Assembly: GCA_015179045.1 (NCBI GenBank)
Contig: WHUZ01000004.1
Span: 1,984,001 to 2,048,000, forward strand
From: Kalaharituber pfeilii
Lineage: Eukaryota; Ascomycota; Pezizomycetes; Pezizales; Pezizaceae
Length of the DNA stretch: 64,000 nucleotides
Reading direction: 5' to 3'
A model generated the notes under the pieces. It did no database searches. It saw only the letters and a list, made by a program, of their open reading frames with translations, and was not told where the DNA came from. Positions 35,709-49,338 of this stretch are shown here, piece after piece. A program made the position numbers and the translations under genes. Position 1 is the stretch's first letter, and each line of letters starts with the position of its first letter.

Positions 35709-36204
35709 GTCTCAGAAGCGATTACTAATGCAATCCGTCCGACGTGCTGTACTTGCCAGTAGAGACGTATGTAAGTACCGGAACCTCTGGCTGCGCGACT
35801 GCCTGGCCTCAATTGCCTGCTCGTATGAAAACAACTGTGATGCTCGACGTGTAGACTCCTATACCTTTGGTGAATGGACGAAACCGCTAGGTCACCTCAC
35901 TTATATACTATGTACCAAGCGCAGGAAGTTCAGTTCTGCCGACAAATTATGCCTAGTGTCCTTACTAAGGAATCGCCTGCTCTGGCGCCCATGCAGTTCT
36001 TACGCCGCAATGTTATGTACAGTTCAATTCGTTCGCTAGAGACAAGAAAAAGCAGAGCCCCGGGCGCCGGGCCCGCGATGACCGGTGCCGGGACAACGGC
36101 CCCCACTTGCTACTGAATATGAGAAGAAAAAAGCCCAACCATACACCATACAATGTAATTAGGAAGAAGAGGAGAAACCACCCACGCATAAACTATGCTT
36201 CAGC
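35709..36204. other. spacer between GID1 3' end and MFS 5' end
   Basis: 496 nt holding the MFS promoter and GID1 terminator region (both genes are leftward). The frame at 35653-36039 crosses the MFS start in antisense and has no motif; not called. Confidence 0.45.
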
Positions 36205-38395
36205 TTAAAACGTACAAGCCTTTAAGAAATCACTGTGAAGGTTTACAAATGCACCGGGGCCTCCATCTTCACTTAGTTCTTGTATCAAAGCCGTAGTCTG
36301 CTGGACTAGCCGCTCAAGAGGTGCAACGGAGGATTTGCCAAGTGAAACTTTCAACATCAGCTTCGAGATCTACTTCTGTCGGAGGCAGAAAAGCAAAGCT
36401 TACCGAGAATAGCAGAATTAAGTTCCTCTGCAACAGCAATTCTCCCATCTTCGTCAAAAAGATGCGATAGTACAGAATTCTTGGGATCCTGATATGCAAC
36501 CAAACTGAAAGACTCCTCCAACGCCTTTCTAATTTCAGGTCTTTGATCCGCTTGAAACTCGACTCGAAGGTTCTGCGCATACTGCACCGCAGCGTCCAAA
36601 GGCTCCTTGACATGTGATATATGATCCTCCTCATCCTCAACTTCCATTCTATCACACTCTTCAGCATTAACAGAGTGATCATCAATCTCCATATCCCGGC
36701 AAAATACATCTTCCATGTGCTCATCTTGGTGTTTTTGTTGGCGATGTTGTTGCTTTGCATTGGTATTTACATAGGCACTGGAGCGAGCGGATGCTTCGGA
36801 CACACGACCAATCATTTCCACGAGCTTCCGGCATTTCAAACGAAAGTGTGTCATCTCATTTTCCTCGAGTACCTTTGGATAATAGTGTTTGGTGAGTTCG
36901 AGAGCTTGGTCAACATCACCTTGCAGGATTGCTGTTCGGATTTCTACACACGAAGGTAAGTCAAGCGAAGCTATGTGATATGGGGTAACAGACTTTGTCG
37001 GTTAATAGCATCTTGATCTTCTTTTATGTCAAGTGGCCGCACGCTTCCATGCCTTCCACTACTTGCCAATGCCCTTGCCTCCTTCTGCACATCCCCTGCA
37101 AAGGCTCTTGCTGTGTCTACGTACCCATCATGTGCTAAATATGAGGATACGAATGCCTGTATTAGTGCCGACTCATCAAGTGGCGGATGTAGATTAGAGG
37201 CCGGATATAGGTTTATGTCCCCATATATACTAGATTTCTCCTCCTTATCGATCAATTAGCACAACATCGCAAATATCTTCCACCTGAAGAAAGGAGGCAC
37301 ACCTTCATGTAACTTTCAATATCGAACATAAACTCTTCCTGTCCAAAGTTTACTCTAACGTGTTCACCAAGCCTTTTCATTCCTACAGCAGGATACAATT
37401 TTGTGGTTTTTATATCTCTAAACGCCGTTCCTGAATATTCCATGATGTCAGCTCTGAGAGTATATATTGATGAGAGTGCTGTACCTAAGTGAACCCCATT
37501 TTTGGTAAAGAAAGCCGTATTGGTTCGAAAATTGACTCCACAACCAATTGTATCACCCGCAGCAAAGTGAGGTCCATAATGCTTCCCAGGGGCATGACAA
37601 CAAAACGCATTACCATCATCGCCATGGTACCCCCATGAGTCCGGCTCCCACCCAGGCAGTCTATTCATTGGCACCTTGGCGGCACAAAACCCAATTCCTA
37701 TCAAGCTAAATCTCCAGATATTCGTTAGCTACAACCGCATTAATAGACCAGACCAATCCCACCTTTCCTTGCCCTTTGATAATATCTTGCATTCGAAATA
37801 GAATAAACCACACTGAGGTGACATCGGATAATCCGCCCGCACTGCTGCTGCTTCATTATCGCTCGCCTTCTGAGGCCCTTGAGTATGGTCAGTGCATGTG
37901 CTAAAGTCGCGTCAACTAGTTCATACCAATAAACTTGGCTTCCAATCCGTCGCTGAGTAGCTCAATTCCTATACATTTGTCGGAATCACTCCACCGCGAC
38001 GGTAGTGGCTTTATTAAGTCGTCTTCTACAAGTGCAGATTCAACGACGTCAAATGGTAGTCCACGATGTACCGTAGAAGGCCGTCCGGAAAGCGTCAGCG
38101 ATGAGGAAGGCGTTGGCATGGAACTGAAGGACGGTGACTTGGCGTGCTGGGCTTTTGCATGTTGAGAGAGACGCTCTGCATAAGCTGTGTGCTTGAGATA
38201 AGCTGGAACGGGCTGCGGATTTGGAATTAATTGAAGTTGCTTCGGCGAAAAAATATTTGCTGCCGGGTTGTATCGGTTGGATCCAGGGACGCTCTGATGT
38301 GGATCGGAGGTCGAAAGTCGTGATTGCCCTGCCACGACCGAAGCATAGGAGTTCGTAGGAGCCACCACAGCTCTTCTCAAAGATGAGCCTGACAT
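36205..38395 (-). CDS. GID1: GID/CTLH E3 ubiquitin ligase subunit Gid1 (Vid30/RanBPM family)
   Basis: Multi-exon minus-strand gene. The N-terminal exon (MSGSSLRRAVVAPTNSYASV) is Ser/Pro-rich. A SPRY domain follows in about 37300-37700 (IGIGFCAAKVPMNRLPGW, SWGYHGDDGNAFCC, TKNGVHLGTAL, KLYPAVGMKRLGEHVRVNFG). Next are a LisH motif (LIQAFVSSYLAHDGYVDTAR, 37100-37190), CTLH and a CRA region (EEPLDAAVQYAQNLRVEF-like, LVAYQDPKNSVLSHLFDEDG). The end is AILVSLGKSSVAPLERLVQQ...FLKACTF. This order is that of Gid1/Vid30, the scaffold and substrate-receptor-binding subunit of the GID ligase, which degrades gluconeogenic enzymes when glucose returns. A donor interrupts the CRA near 36400 and restores frame at 36358. 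The start ATG at 38393-38395 is the first of its frame. Confidence 0.9.
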
Positions 38396-40390
38396 ACTTG
38401 TTTAAGCTGTCGTTAGGCGGGGTGGCACCCCGGCTGCACCGTTTCAAACGAGAGGCCTCTCTCTCTCTTTCTTCAACTTCTTTACCGCTTTTGACTTTGA
38501 TGCCGAGGACGAATTAGAACAGATGAGGCCAAGTCGAATGAGGGCGGCGAGGCAGGGAGAGGTGACGTTGTCGTAGTCAAGGATGCAACTCAGGCACAGT
38601 ATGCAGATTGTCTGCGAGCAGCAGATGGTCATAAGTCAGCTTGTTAACCTTTAACTCTCCACGCCACGGATATATTTAACGGGTCTTCTATGTGAATCCT
38701 GGACCAACCAGAAGGGTGCAATGAGGCAGATTTTGATTTCGGGCAGATGCGCTGGTGCCTGCTGCCTGTGGCCCTGAGTATCAAAGACGCTGCAGCATGA
38801 AATGCTACTAGTCAAGCCCAGCAGCAATACCGTTGCGTTGTACGTGGGGTAATTTGTATTAGGTTGTTGACGGTGAGGGGAGGGGGAGGTGAGAGAGCAG
38901 CGTGGATAAGCTGCGGCTCCAAAGGTGCTAGCTTAGGCGAGAGGCGAGGTCCCGTGAGACATTAATGGTGACCCCTTGCAATAGATGCGGGCGAGGCCAT
39001 ATGCAGTTGCAGATGAGGGGGGCACATGATGCGCGCTCGAGGAAGAGGCCAGAGTAGGGGACCAAATATTTGCTGTCTGAAGTGATACAGAGATGACTGA
39101 AATACTGGAATTGACAGAAGCAATCAACTTCGCGCGCGAGAATGGAGTTGGCATGGCAGCGTATGCAGTGGGCCACATATGTCACTTAGTATCATCAGCT
39201 TCATCCGGTGAATGCGGTGATCGTAAAGAAAAGGTCTTCATCCTCATCCACGGCCCCAGCACGAGTTGGATTTAGTGGACCAGAGTCATCTATCAATACT
39301 CTACATATACGTGTACTCGCACATATATTTTTTGAATTCGCCGCATATTTCTGTCCAATGAATGAGCGGGAAAAAAACGCATATGCAGGGTTCATTGACT
39401 CGATCACCTGACTTACGAATAGCCAGTAAAATACATATGTATTCGGACAGGGGTACTAATGCACATTATGCGCTATGTCCGAATACATATTTTACTAGCA
39501 AGTACCTTCTTGGTTCTCACTGTGTATGGTATCATATGTCTAGTCATGACATGGTGCCGAACTCTCTCACTTAGTAGACTGCTTGCTGAGTGCTATCACG
39601 ACTTCAGTGCCGAAGGTTGGCATTTACAGTTCTGTGGATTCGATGCTGCTGGGGCTCTTGGCATGATATGAGTTTTCTCTTTCTCTGGCCGCGTGTTCAT
39701 TACGGGCCACACAATTGCTTGAAGCTATGCATAATTCACCAGACTAGCATAATTCAATGTCTCGAATTATTCCAATCCGGCTAGCCAGTCTCGAACCCCG
39801 GCTAGCCTCTAAACGTCAATTCCAATTTCAGCTTACACCAGTGCCGACCTATCCTACTTGGTTACATCACCAATTGAACAAATTGGCAAGACAAAGGCAG
39901 CATGGAGGGCAGTCTCCAACCCGCGAACGATTGTTTTCAAACAGGCTTGGTTCTCAACAAGTATTGCAGAAGTAGGCCATATAAGGCAATGAAATCCATT
40001 GCAGGTCTATTGACTGGGAATGATGTGCTTAGTTGTGGTGCGGCGTGGAACACTGGAATTTAAATCTGAATTGTGACAAGAATGCAGAGAACATGACCAT
40101 ACCATGATCGATATCATGTCGATACAAGAGCTAAATTAATATCGATGAGACAAACATATGTTGGAGAGTGAAATACCCTCTCCGCGGATCTGTCCCAGCA
40201 CGCCCTACTAGTAGAGTTAAGTCCATGCTACCCATTTGTTACTTGTTGCTATTGTCCAAATAAATTTGCTTCATACCTATCTTCAGGCAGTGCAAGTTTG
40301 GATCATTGCGCGCTACATGACTATGACGAGCAGTTTGCATCACCAGCACATTGATAGATGTTTCACCAGTTTTTCAAATTAATGCAGTAT
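38396..40390. other. intergenic, upstream of GID1
   Basis: About 2 kb with no supported gene. Open frames at 39093-39275, 39208-39411 and 39757-39975 lack family resemblance. The foldback copy at 39422-39499 is listed separately. CGGCTAGCC occurs twice, at 39778-39786 and 39803-39811. Confidence 0.45.
39422..39499. repeat. second foldback (MITE-like) copy
   Basis: Inverted arms 39422-39449 and 39476-39499 (GCCAGTAAAAT...ATTCGGACA against TGTCCGAATAC...TTTTACTAGC) around a 26-nt centre. The right arm shares 21 consecutive bases with 5338-5358. The left arm carries a 4-nt CATA insertion relative to the right. Confidence 0.65.
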
Positions 40391-40396
40391 CTGAGG

Positions 40397-40930
40397 CTAC
40401 TGCCACGGGTCCTTAATCCACAACCCTAACGACTGCATGATCAATTTTAATAACAATTCCCAGCAATAAGACGCTTGAATATGAACGGTCCGCTCATGGC
40501 GTCTCCGCCTCTCAGCCCATATCCTCAAATTCGGCAATTTCTCATCAATCACACAGACATCAAACTCGCGCAGGCAGGACATTGAAGCTACTTCTTGGGA
40601 GGGCCCGATGATGGGCCAACTTGCGCCGCAGGCCCAGGCCCCAATATCATTAACTCAATATGCGTAGCGCTTCTGCGATATTTGTCCGCCAAAGCCACTG
40701 GCATAGTTCAACTGGCATATATCACTGCGCCAGCACTGCTACCTATATTAACAAAGCTCGCACAAAGTGGGGATAGCTGTGCCACTGCACCAAGAATAGG
40801 GTGTATGACAAGAATTGGTAATATTCCGTGTGGATTAAGGTTAGAACGATATTCACAAGGAGCTTCAGTCACTGGGGATGTTGTGGTGGAGATGGTGTCG
40901 GATGCATGGCGAATGTGGGATTTACGAAGA
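40397..40930 (-). pseudogene. possible glutathione S-transferase relic
   Basis: Minus-strand fragments in different frames recall a GST: LNPHGILPILVI (thioredoxin-fold NP.G..P.L), then AGAVIY, LADKYRRSATHIEL and GPGPAAQVGP (compare SGAI..YL.DKY and GQGP..GQ in Ure2-like GSTs). EKLPNLRIWAERRRRHERTV resembles the C-terminal FPNL..W..R end. Several stop codons and a missing helical core between 40600 and 40560 argue for decay. The resemblance is by eye only and may be fortuitous. Confidence 0.3.
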
Positions 40931-43900
40931 CAAAGGGATCTCCAGTGAAATGAAGGAGATTTCTCAAAGTGATTTTTTTTTTTTTTTTTTTGGTTGTGAG
41001 GAAGGTGTGAGGTTACTACATTAGGAAGTGGGAGGCACTGGGTGTATGGAGTGGATGGGCTAATGTGTGTGGTACAATTTTGCGGTACCGTATAGCCAAT
41101 TGTCGTGTTGTCAAAGGATACAATTTATATGAGCTAATACGACGATTGGGAATCCAGCAATGAATTCTATACACACGAAGACATGTGAGTGTTGCTATTG
41201 GATAAGGCAATGTAACATGTGAAAAAGAGGTTCAGAATAATTCGAAAGCAATTGGTCGAAATGCTTCTTTTTGTGCTTTGATTATTTTTTTTTCTTTTTT
41301 TTTTTTTTTGCAGTCGGGAATGCTTTGTAGATCATAGAGATGATGAGGGCTTATCTTCTACAATACTTTCGCTCTTTTGAACCAATGATTGCTACTGTTG
41401 TGTCTTCCTGCTGCTGCTGGGGCTGAAGTAGAGCGCAGAGGTACATGTACCTATCGGCACTTGTACTTATAATTAGAGCTTGGGTAGATGCTGTTTGCGT
41501 CTCGATTGCTTGATCGCTGGGTTTTGATAGGGATTTTCGCTTTTTTTGATGGTAATGACATGATGGAGATTTCACTTGTATGGCATAGTATGGTACGGTG
41601 TCAAGTCGTGTCGTTGGGGCAATGAGAGATAGGGGAGCCTTATTCACCTGGATGTTGATGGGGTCGACATTCTATTTGGTTACTGACGGAAGAGGGGACG
41701 CTTCCGGATGGAGAATTGTTTTGATGCATGTGAGAAAGCAAGAATATGGAGACAGGGAGACAGGGGAAATGTAGTGTATATCGCCCGTGGGTGTAGAATG
41801 CACATGGGATATGGCGCACCAATGGGAGCAAGCGGTGATCTAAATGTACAAACGAGGAGATACCACGTTGTGAGTTTTGTGGAGCTTTTGGTAGATCGAA
41901 AGAATAGATGGAAAGAAGAGACGGAAAGAAGAGATCTAGAGAGACGGAGCCTAGAGGGACAATAGCAAGGAATGAACACATTTCTTTTGAAATCGTGAAC
42001 GGATTTGACACTTGGTGCATACATGCTCGGATTGTTACAATTGTGTTTTACCAGAGTGTCTATTGTTCATATGAACATGTACGTGACTTTTGAGATATAT
42101 TGTTGGATGAGGTTCAAGACTGGTTGGAAAATACATTACACAACCTCAAGTTACTGGCTACTATGCAGTCTAGCTCTCGTACCCGGCCTGATTACTTAAA
42201 ATCTCAAGAAACGCTCACGAGACCCGCCATCCCACCTCATCCCCTAGTAAGCTTACTAGCTTCCGTGCTCACCTACCTACTTACCATCCCACATCCCGCG
42301 TTCATTTCCTTTCTCCTTTTTTCCATCAATCAACGAAGCTACTGTTCTCGCGCTAGCTCCGGTTGTGCTTGTCCCGAGACTTCTCTCCTTGCTTCACCCT
42401 TTCCTTTCCTGGTAATTATGCATACTTCGTTACCTTGTGGAACGCACCGCCACTACCACTGTCAGAAGCAAGCCACTATTGTCCATACACGTGTAAATAA
42501 AGTTATCAATCTCTTATCGATTGTCACGCCCCCATCAGGCTTATTCTAGACACCTAATCTACCTATGATAGTCTTACGCCATACTTTGCCCTTGCTATTA
42601 GGGATGGTCCATGCTTTATTTCTTTCGTTTCGCTGGCTCTGTCAAAATACTCTAACTAGGGAAATTCGAAGGACGACTTGAAAAAGTAATGTGGAGATGA
42701 TAGAATTTACCAACAGCAAAAATGAAAAAATGGCCCCCTAGGTACATACCAACCACTTCACCAAGCTCTATTTCAGTTCGCAATCGGAGAGTAGACAACT
42801 CGTCGCCTTTCCTACTGCGCCTTATATCACCTCCGCCTCCAATGCAAATTAACTGATCTACATACCCACTATCCACTCTGTTTCTTTTCCTCTTCCTATT
42901 TCGACTCAGCAGGAGGTCTCACAGCCGCCCATCAGGGTAGTGTGCAAAGTTCCTGCTTACCCGCGGCGTTGAGCTGGTTTTAATTCAAGTACAGTACTCT
43001 AAACTTTCAAGTTGGCTTCACTATGTACTTACTTATTTTTATTCATCGACTCTTAGCGCGTTCCCTAGCGGCCCCCCCACCTCCGCCCCCACGCGTCGAA
43101 GCAAAAGTTACCCGATATAAGCGCGCTTCAACATTTTTGTGATCTAGGAAAGTTTGCCCCACATAACTGCAACCAAACGTTTTATCTTCCAAGAAAACGG
43201 GCATTAATTAGTATGTAGGTATGTAAACATATATGCAGGTCTGCGTTGGTCACCTCAGAGACCGCCTTATGGCGTTAGGCTGGCACTCAACTATCATTTG
43301 CCCAAGGAAATCGTAATGATTGGTTATTCTATTAGCTTAACAGAGCAGTAGAGACCAACGGTTGTTTTTGGTTAGATAATTGGCGTTTCATACTTAAGAA
43401 AAGGAAGAGAGAGATGTGTCAGCTATGAAGGAGATAGGCTTGCGGTGTCTAAATAGTTTTTCATTGCCTTGGCCAAGCGAGTCCTTGGCCTAACAGCACG
43501 ACTGTAAGGCCGGTGCGCAGGAGGGAGGGCAAGGGGGAAACTGTCCGCAGGAAGTGGAAAAAATTGAATTGACCAGCAAGGAAGGCTGACCCTCAAATCT
43601 TTGTTAGCGAGAGATTTTCTAGAATACGTCTATTGATCCTAATGTACTGGTAAAGAGCTACGAGGTAAGTCTGGCTTCCAGAAAATCTGTAATATGCAGC
43701 CGTTTTACGAAATCGGAGTTCAACATCGATACAACACACGATATGCCGAGAAGACAACAATGCTGCTTATGGCTCTATTTCTACAGTTGGCCCAATATGT
43801 ATCAATGGTTCTTCCAGGACCCTTGCGTTCATGTTCTAGAGCTTCTCTGCATATATATTACATTTGAGCCACAATATACCTTACGTATGTAACCTACAGC

Positions 43901-46900
43901 TAACGCTACCAGCATCATCTAAATTTCAGTCCGTCTCTTCTTTTTCTGGGGAAACGGATAACGGAGAATGGAAATTGGATGGGGTGGTCGAAGTGCGGAG
44001 CACCAAGTGGGGCGGCAGATAGAATCTTCTTTAGAGGCATGTTTCATGTGGCATGCATGAGGAAGTAGCAGAACGGGGAATGGAGGATTTCCATTTTCTT
44101 AATTGTGTTCGTACATGCGTCGCAACCATTTCGAATCACTCTGCTACTCGGCCGTCATGATCACTTGTCACAGAAATATGAAACATATCAGCGGCGATAT
44201 CGCCGTCGCTCTGATCTGCTGCGGGGACCATGCCAGCGGTAATACATCACAGGCTGAAGTCCAGCGTAACCGCCTATTAAAGGTATCACATTCATAGTAA
44301 CATGAAGCTAGCAGCCAACACAAAGAATTTCTTTTTTTTTGCTGCCTGCGTTTTGGTTCTTTGTTTTCCATAAAATTTAAATGTGCTTTGGCAGGAGCTC
44401 GCCAGAAATTTAATTTGAGCTGAGTTTAGATAGTTGCAGGAAGGCGAAGTAAGGGCGACTGTTTTATAGCAGAAATGCCAGTGTGGAAAGGGTGTTAAGT
44501 ATGCTCATAGTACTTGGATGAATAACGAAGCTACAAAAAAAACGTTTAATGTTGCTTGAGAGGTTTGTACTACCACATTAGGTTGGATTTACTGGTACTT
44601 GGGTATCAAGGAATGGTCATGCGGCTCCCGCTCGTGAGATAGGTAATGAGTTCAAAATGATGGGCAAGAAATTTAGGAGATACAAGACTGTAGTAGTGGA
44701 TGTGAGGACCTTCATTTCACCGTCAGCAGTGTTTTTTAGGAGTTTCGACATATTCTTAGGTACCTACCAGTAGATACATTCAAATTCTATGCTTGCATGC
44801 GAGCGAACGTTGCATATAATGCTATTCCCGAAGTCGCATAGCTCGTATGCAACCTCCAGTCCGAATACTTTTGAAACAGCAAGTACTTGTTCCAGCAGCG
44901 ACAAGCTGAAGTCTGTTGACTTAACATGTGATCGACATGCAATGCAGATTTAAACCTTATCGTCAAGCGTGCCATCATGACGGGGTTGGGTATCTCTTAA
45001 GTGGGGTGAGCCATCATAAACCCCTCCCATGTATTGTATGACGTGTGGGGGGGAGGGGGGGAATTTCGAAGAATGCTGTCAATACTTCTAGTGCATAAGA
45101 TCCATCCTCCTCATTGGTCGATGCCTCATTGTAGCCAGTCAAATCGTCATCTGCAAAACCATGTAACGTGCAATGATTCAAGGGGGTGAGTACCGTACAG
45201 TAGCGCGATGCAGATGCAGCTGTACATGCATGTAGACGTAGGCACTGCAGAAGATATATCGTCGATGATGACATGGTTGCTTGGTCGAAATTGGGTAAGC
45301 CATGCTGCACTGGGAGGGCATTTGGACTAGGTGTTGCGGTACATTCTTCAGGAGGGGCTGGGAGCGGATTGAGCACGAGAGGAGGATCACGACTGCCGGC
45401 ATGAAATATATTTTAGTATGCTTGTTGAAATGCTTAGTACGGGGTACGAAAGTGCGGCAAACATTCATGCAACCCAAACACACACACACATTCACCCACG
45501 CCAAGTAGTACGCTAAATCCATAAGCAGATAACGTGAGTAGCTTATAAAATTAGTAAGTATATATAACCCGGATAATGCATAACAACACAGCGGACAGGA
45601 CACTGGAGGAAGCTTAGAGCGTGGAAGGAGTGATGAAGACGGGAAGATTTAATGGAGGGTATGTACTTGAGAATAAATCAACGATTTATAGCCGTAATTT
45701 ACTTTTAATGGGATGATGGGGGCAAGAACACCTAGCACAGCACAGATAAGTGTCAGCTTTCAGCTCTCTCTCGTCCATTCCCTCCTCGCCAGGATTCTCA
45801 CTCAGCTCAGGTACACTTGGGTGTGCTCCCGCTCAATTAAGTTTAGCGGCACTGGAGAAGTTGGATGAGGAGCGTGAGAAGGAGGGTAGAATATGACATG
45901 GGGTAGACGAGGAAAAAAGAAAACTTGAAGCAAAAAATTGCTCATATGGTATATAGCATATGGATGGAAAATGGTGTGCCTGCCGCCCGTTATGTTCTGT
46001 GTGGTATGTCATGCGGCGTTTTTCCCATGTACAGTGATGTCGTCGATACCAACAGTTTCGGCCCGTCGGGGTGACCCTCTGTTGTAGCTCCTTGAAGTAG
46101 GAGCGTTCAGAGGGATGTGCGGGAGGGTGGGGCGCCGAAATGGGTGTTTCGGTTACGTCTAAGAAGTGCTTGCCCTTGACGCCTGCCTCTTGCTTTTCTA
46201 ACACTGTGGTGCAGAGCTAAAGTGAAAGGTTACGAGCGAACGAGCAAGAGCCAAAGAAGCAATAGCTGGTGCACTCAATGTCCATAATGGGTGGAAACAC
46301 TATAAATCCTTCCACGGGTTTGGGACGTGTGTGGGATGCATCATGGACATGTCATGGATATGTAGGTGTTGAGTGCCGTGCGCAATATTGCAATATGGAC
46401 ACATCTCTGGAGCACAGGATGCCTTTATATACCTCTTGTGCAGACCATGCGCAACAGCTATACTGCTGTATAGGTACAGCATGCCATATATAACCTGTCC
46501 TCCCAATCTAATCCAATTCCTTTCAGACCGCCTTTCATCTTTGGGCGCGACATCTCTCCCCCCTCAGTGTGATCCATCGCCACACCCCAGGCTCCGTTGC
46601 CAGGCACTTCTTGTTTGACAGGGATCACCCAGGCTGGTAGCCGGAACAAGGGCTTCAGCGGCTCTAGAAGCTGCAGATTAGTTACCTAGCTGGTAAACAA
46701 ACGCTCATATTTGCCTGTGTGACAATCGGATTGTTTTGATGTTTGGCATCATGAGCCTACTTGAAGCTTTTCTCAAAATTTACCAACCACAGAAAAGTAT
46801 GAAACTTGTTTATCTAGTTCAAATGTTTCTTGAAAGTCTTGACCGTAAAAATATCAAGAAAACTTGTGCGAGAAGTTTGTCCGCGACCCCACTACTCAGT

Positions 46901-49338
46901 CTCGATTGACTCCCTAATTGCAGTGCAATACAAGTCAGAATCTCCAGTTTGTGCAATTTGACAGTAGAGTAAAGGCGTACATATACATTTGTAATGTGGT
47001 TCATCAGGAATTACCTGGCAAGGTTTACGATATTGACCTGAACTATGACTGGATATAACCGGCGCGCTTCCCATCAAGTTAGATGCGGTCAGGTAATAGA
47101 TGGTTTCTTTGCTAAATTTAGAGTCCTAAATTTTCCCATTAGCTCTCCCACCACAAAAGGGCATTAGCCAGATAACAAAGTGATATTCTCAGTACCACAA
47201 GATGAAGAGGGCTCATTTCACCAAGGGATAGCTCTGGGTTGAGTACCTATGGATACGAGTAAGTTTAGATGAGGGGCGGTTGGATAGCGTATAGCGGAAG
47301 GGGAGGATAGAAGGATAGAAAGAGGCCTCGGAAGCGAAGAGATAGCTTAAGGAAGAAAGGCCCAAAGCGTACCTAAGGGAAAAAGACGATTAACTAACCC
47401 TTAATGGACGATACAATTAGGAATATTTTGTGACCTCCTTTTTTTTTTTTCTGCATCCCTCAAAACCTCTTTTCTACGCTCCACAATTTTCAACCCGTTT
47501 CGGAGTCTACTTGATAGGCTACATATGCAAGCATGCGATTCCTGTGTTGCATACTGAACTTTGCATATGTGAAACTTTTGCAAAACAAAAATGAAGGGAA
47601 AAAAATCCCCAGGCCACAAGCGTTTTTCACCTATCATCATATCACCACAAGCAATATATTTTTTCTACATTTTTTTTTTACATTTTTTAATTGGGGGAAG
47701 GAGGTAGTATGTGCAGGGGGGGAAGAAACAACCAGTGAATGTCCTTACTCGCGTGACGTAATCTAATATAACAAAACCTACCTCCAAGTCCAGATTGCAA
47801 TATCAAAATGTGACGGGGGCGATAAACACACATTTCATTAGGGTATGTAGATTCTATGCATTTTGGGTGAAATGATTCGCTGAATCAATAAAAATAAATA
47901 AATAAAATAAATAAGTAATAAAAAAGCTGAGATGGATGGCCGTCATGGTCTGGTGCATATTGGTATACATATTTTAAAGTATGGGGTAAATGGCTAAGGC
48001 GGGAAAAGGAGGACAAATTGACGGTCAAGAAGTCTAGAAACGGGTGTAATGTAAGATATACGAGGTACGCATACCCTACTTAGATCGTGCAGCCTGCAAA
48101 GTGCATGTGTTCAATGCACTTCAGACTTGGTAAATTTGAAAAGTATGATGACAGTGATGATGATGAAATCTGGCTTCACAGACCAGTGAGCTGCAGGAAT
48201 AGACGAGTATGACTTCTTGAATGGGATATATATCTAAACACGCGATCTACTGCCACGTAAGAACGGCTGAGCGGAACAATTGGTACCAGCGATAGCATTT
48301 TTGAGATGAACACGGTGCAAATAGTAAAACAGTGGTGACAAACAAGCAGATAAGAGATAACTGCGCTAGGCTCAAATTTCAAGCAAGAAAAAAGTCTGGT
48401 TTCAGAACTGATGATGTAGAAGAGCAGGTACTCCACCTTCTTGCTCTGATGGCAATCTCAATTAATCGACATTACAAAAAGTGAGCAAGAAACTAAAAAG
48501 TAGTAAACCTTTGAGGAGCATATCATCACATGAAATATCAAATTGAGTATGCCTCAATTGTAGAGTAGAAAAGAAAAATGACAGCGAAACTAACTACCAA
48601 AAAACAGGAAAGGATCATAAAAGTCATGACATTTCATTCACCCAGGCAACAAGAATGAGGAAATAAACAAATGAAAAGTAAACAAAGGTAAACGATGGTT
48701 AGACTCCTGTCGCACTCCACCATGCCCAAATAGGCGTTGAATTTTACTGAGCAAGTTTAAAATTCAACGAATATCCAAAAAAAAAAAAAAAAAAAAAAAA
48801 AAAAGGAACTGGAAAACATTGAAACGAAAGAATGCATATGATTATGACCTAGCAGAAGGAAATATAACAACCAGAAAATGATATCCGAAATGAAGTCCGG
48901 CTCTAGAAAGCCAATCAAGTCAGAAGGGTAAAGTTATTTATACATATGATATTAGGAAAACTGAGATGGGGAAAACGATTGAATCGTATGCCGCAGCAGA
49001 GGACGCTATTGGTATGAACAGAACAGCGCAACAAAAACAAAACAAAGCAAAGATTTAGCGATTGCCCGGGAATCATAACCCAAGGTAGAATTTTATGAAG
49101 TACCAAAGCATAGAAACGAAGACCCGCGCCTAATCCAATGACTTATTCGAAGAAATATTTCATCAAAAGGATAAGAGATGCTAGTTACTGCCCATGTCCC
49201 TGCATGACGCTTAGCTCCAGGAGATGAGATCGGATGCCACATCCAGCATGAAAAGTAATCCATCAGCGGCCATTGGTAGAATACGGGAAACTTGTTGGCT
49301 ACAGATTTGGCAAGGAATATGTCGCTTTGCAAAATTAC
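40931..49338. other. 8.4-kb gene-poor region
   Basis: No coding region is supported. It holds T19 at 40973-40991, T-rich tracts at 41285-41310, an A28 tract at 48777-48804, and many frames under 150 codons without motifs (41351-41647, 42100-42549, 45014-45603, 45833-46204). Because genes in this genome can have exons of 20-80 nt, a spliced gene cannot be fully excluded. It may include long 3' or regulatory sequence of wc-2. Confidence 0.45.
48777..48804. repeat. poly(A) homopolymer, 28 nt
   Basis: 28 consecutive A, about 535 nt beyond the wc-2 stop codon on the T-rich coding strand. Confidence 0.95.

Noticed and set aside
39778..39811. Repeated CGGCTAGCC with an intervening TCGAACCC, suggesting a tRNA T-arm on the minus strand
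   Set aside because: The arms pair through a self-complementary GGCTAGCC rather than a tRNA stem, and the rest of a tRNA is missing.
42100..42549. 149-codon plus-strand frame in the gene-poor region
   Set aside because: Low similarity to anything known and rich in Ser/Leu/His as expected from CT-rich DNA.
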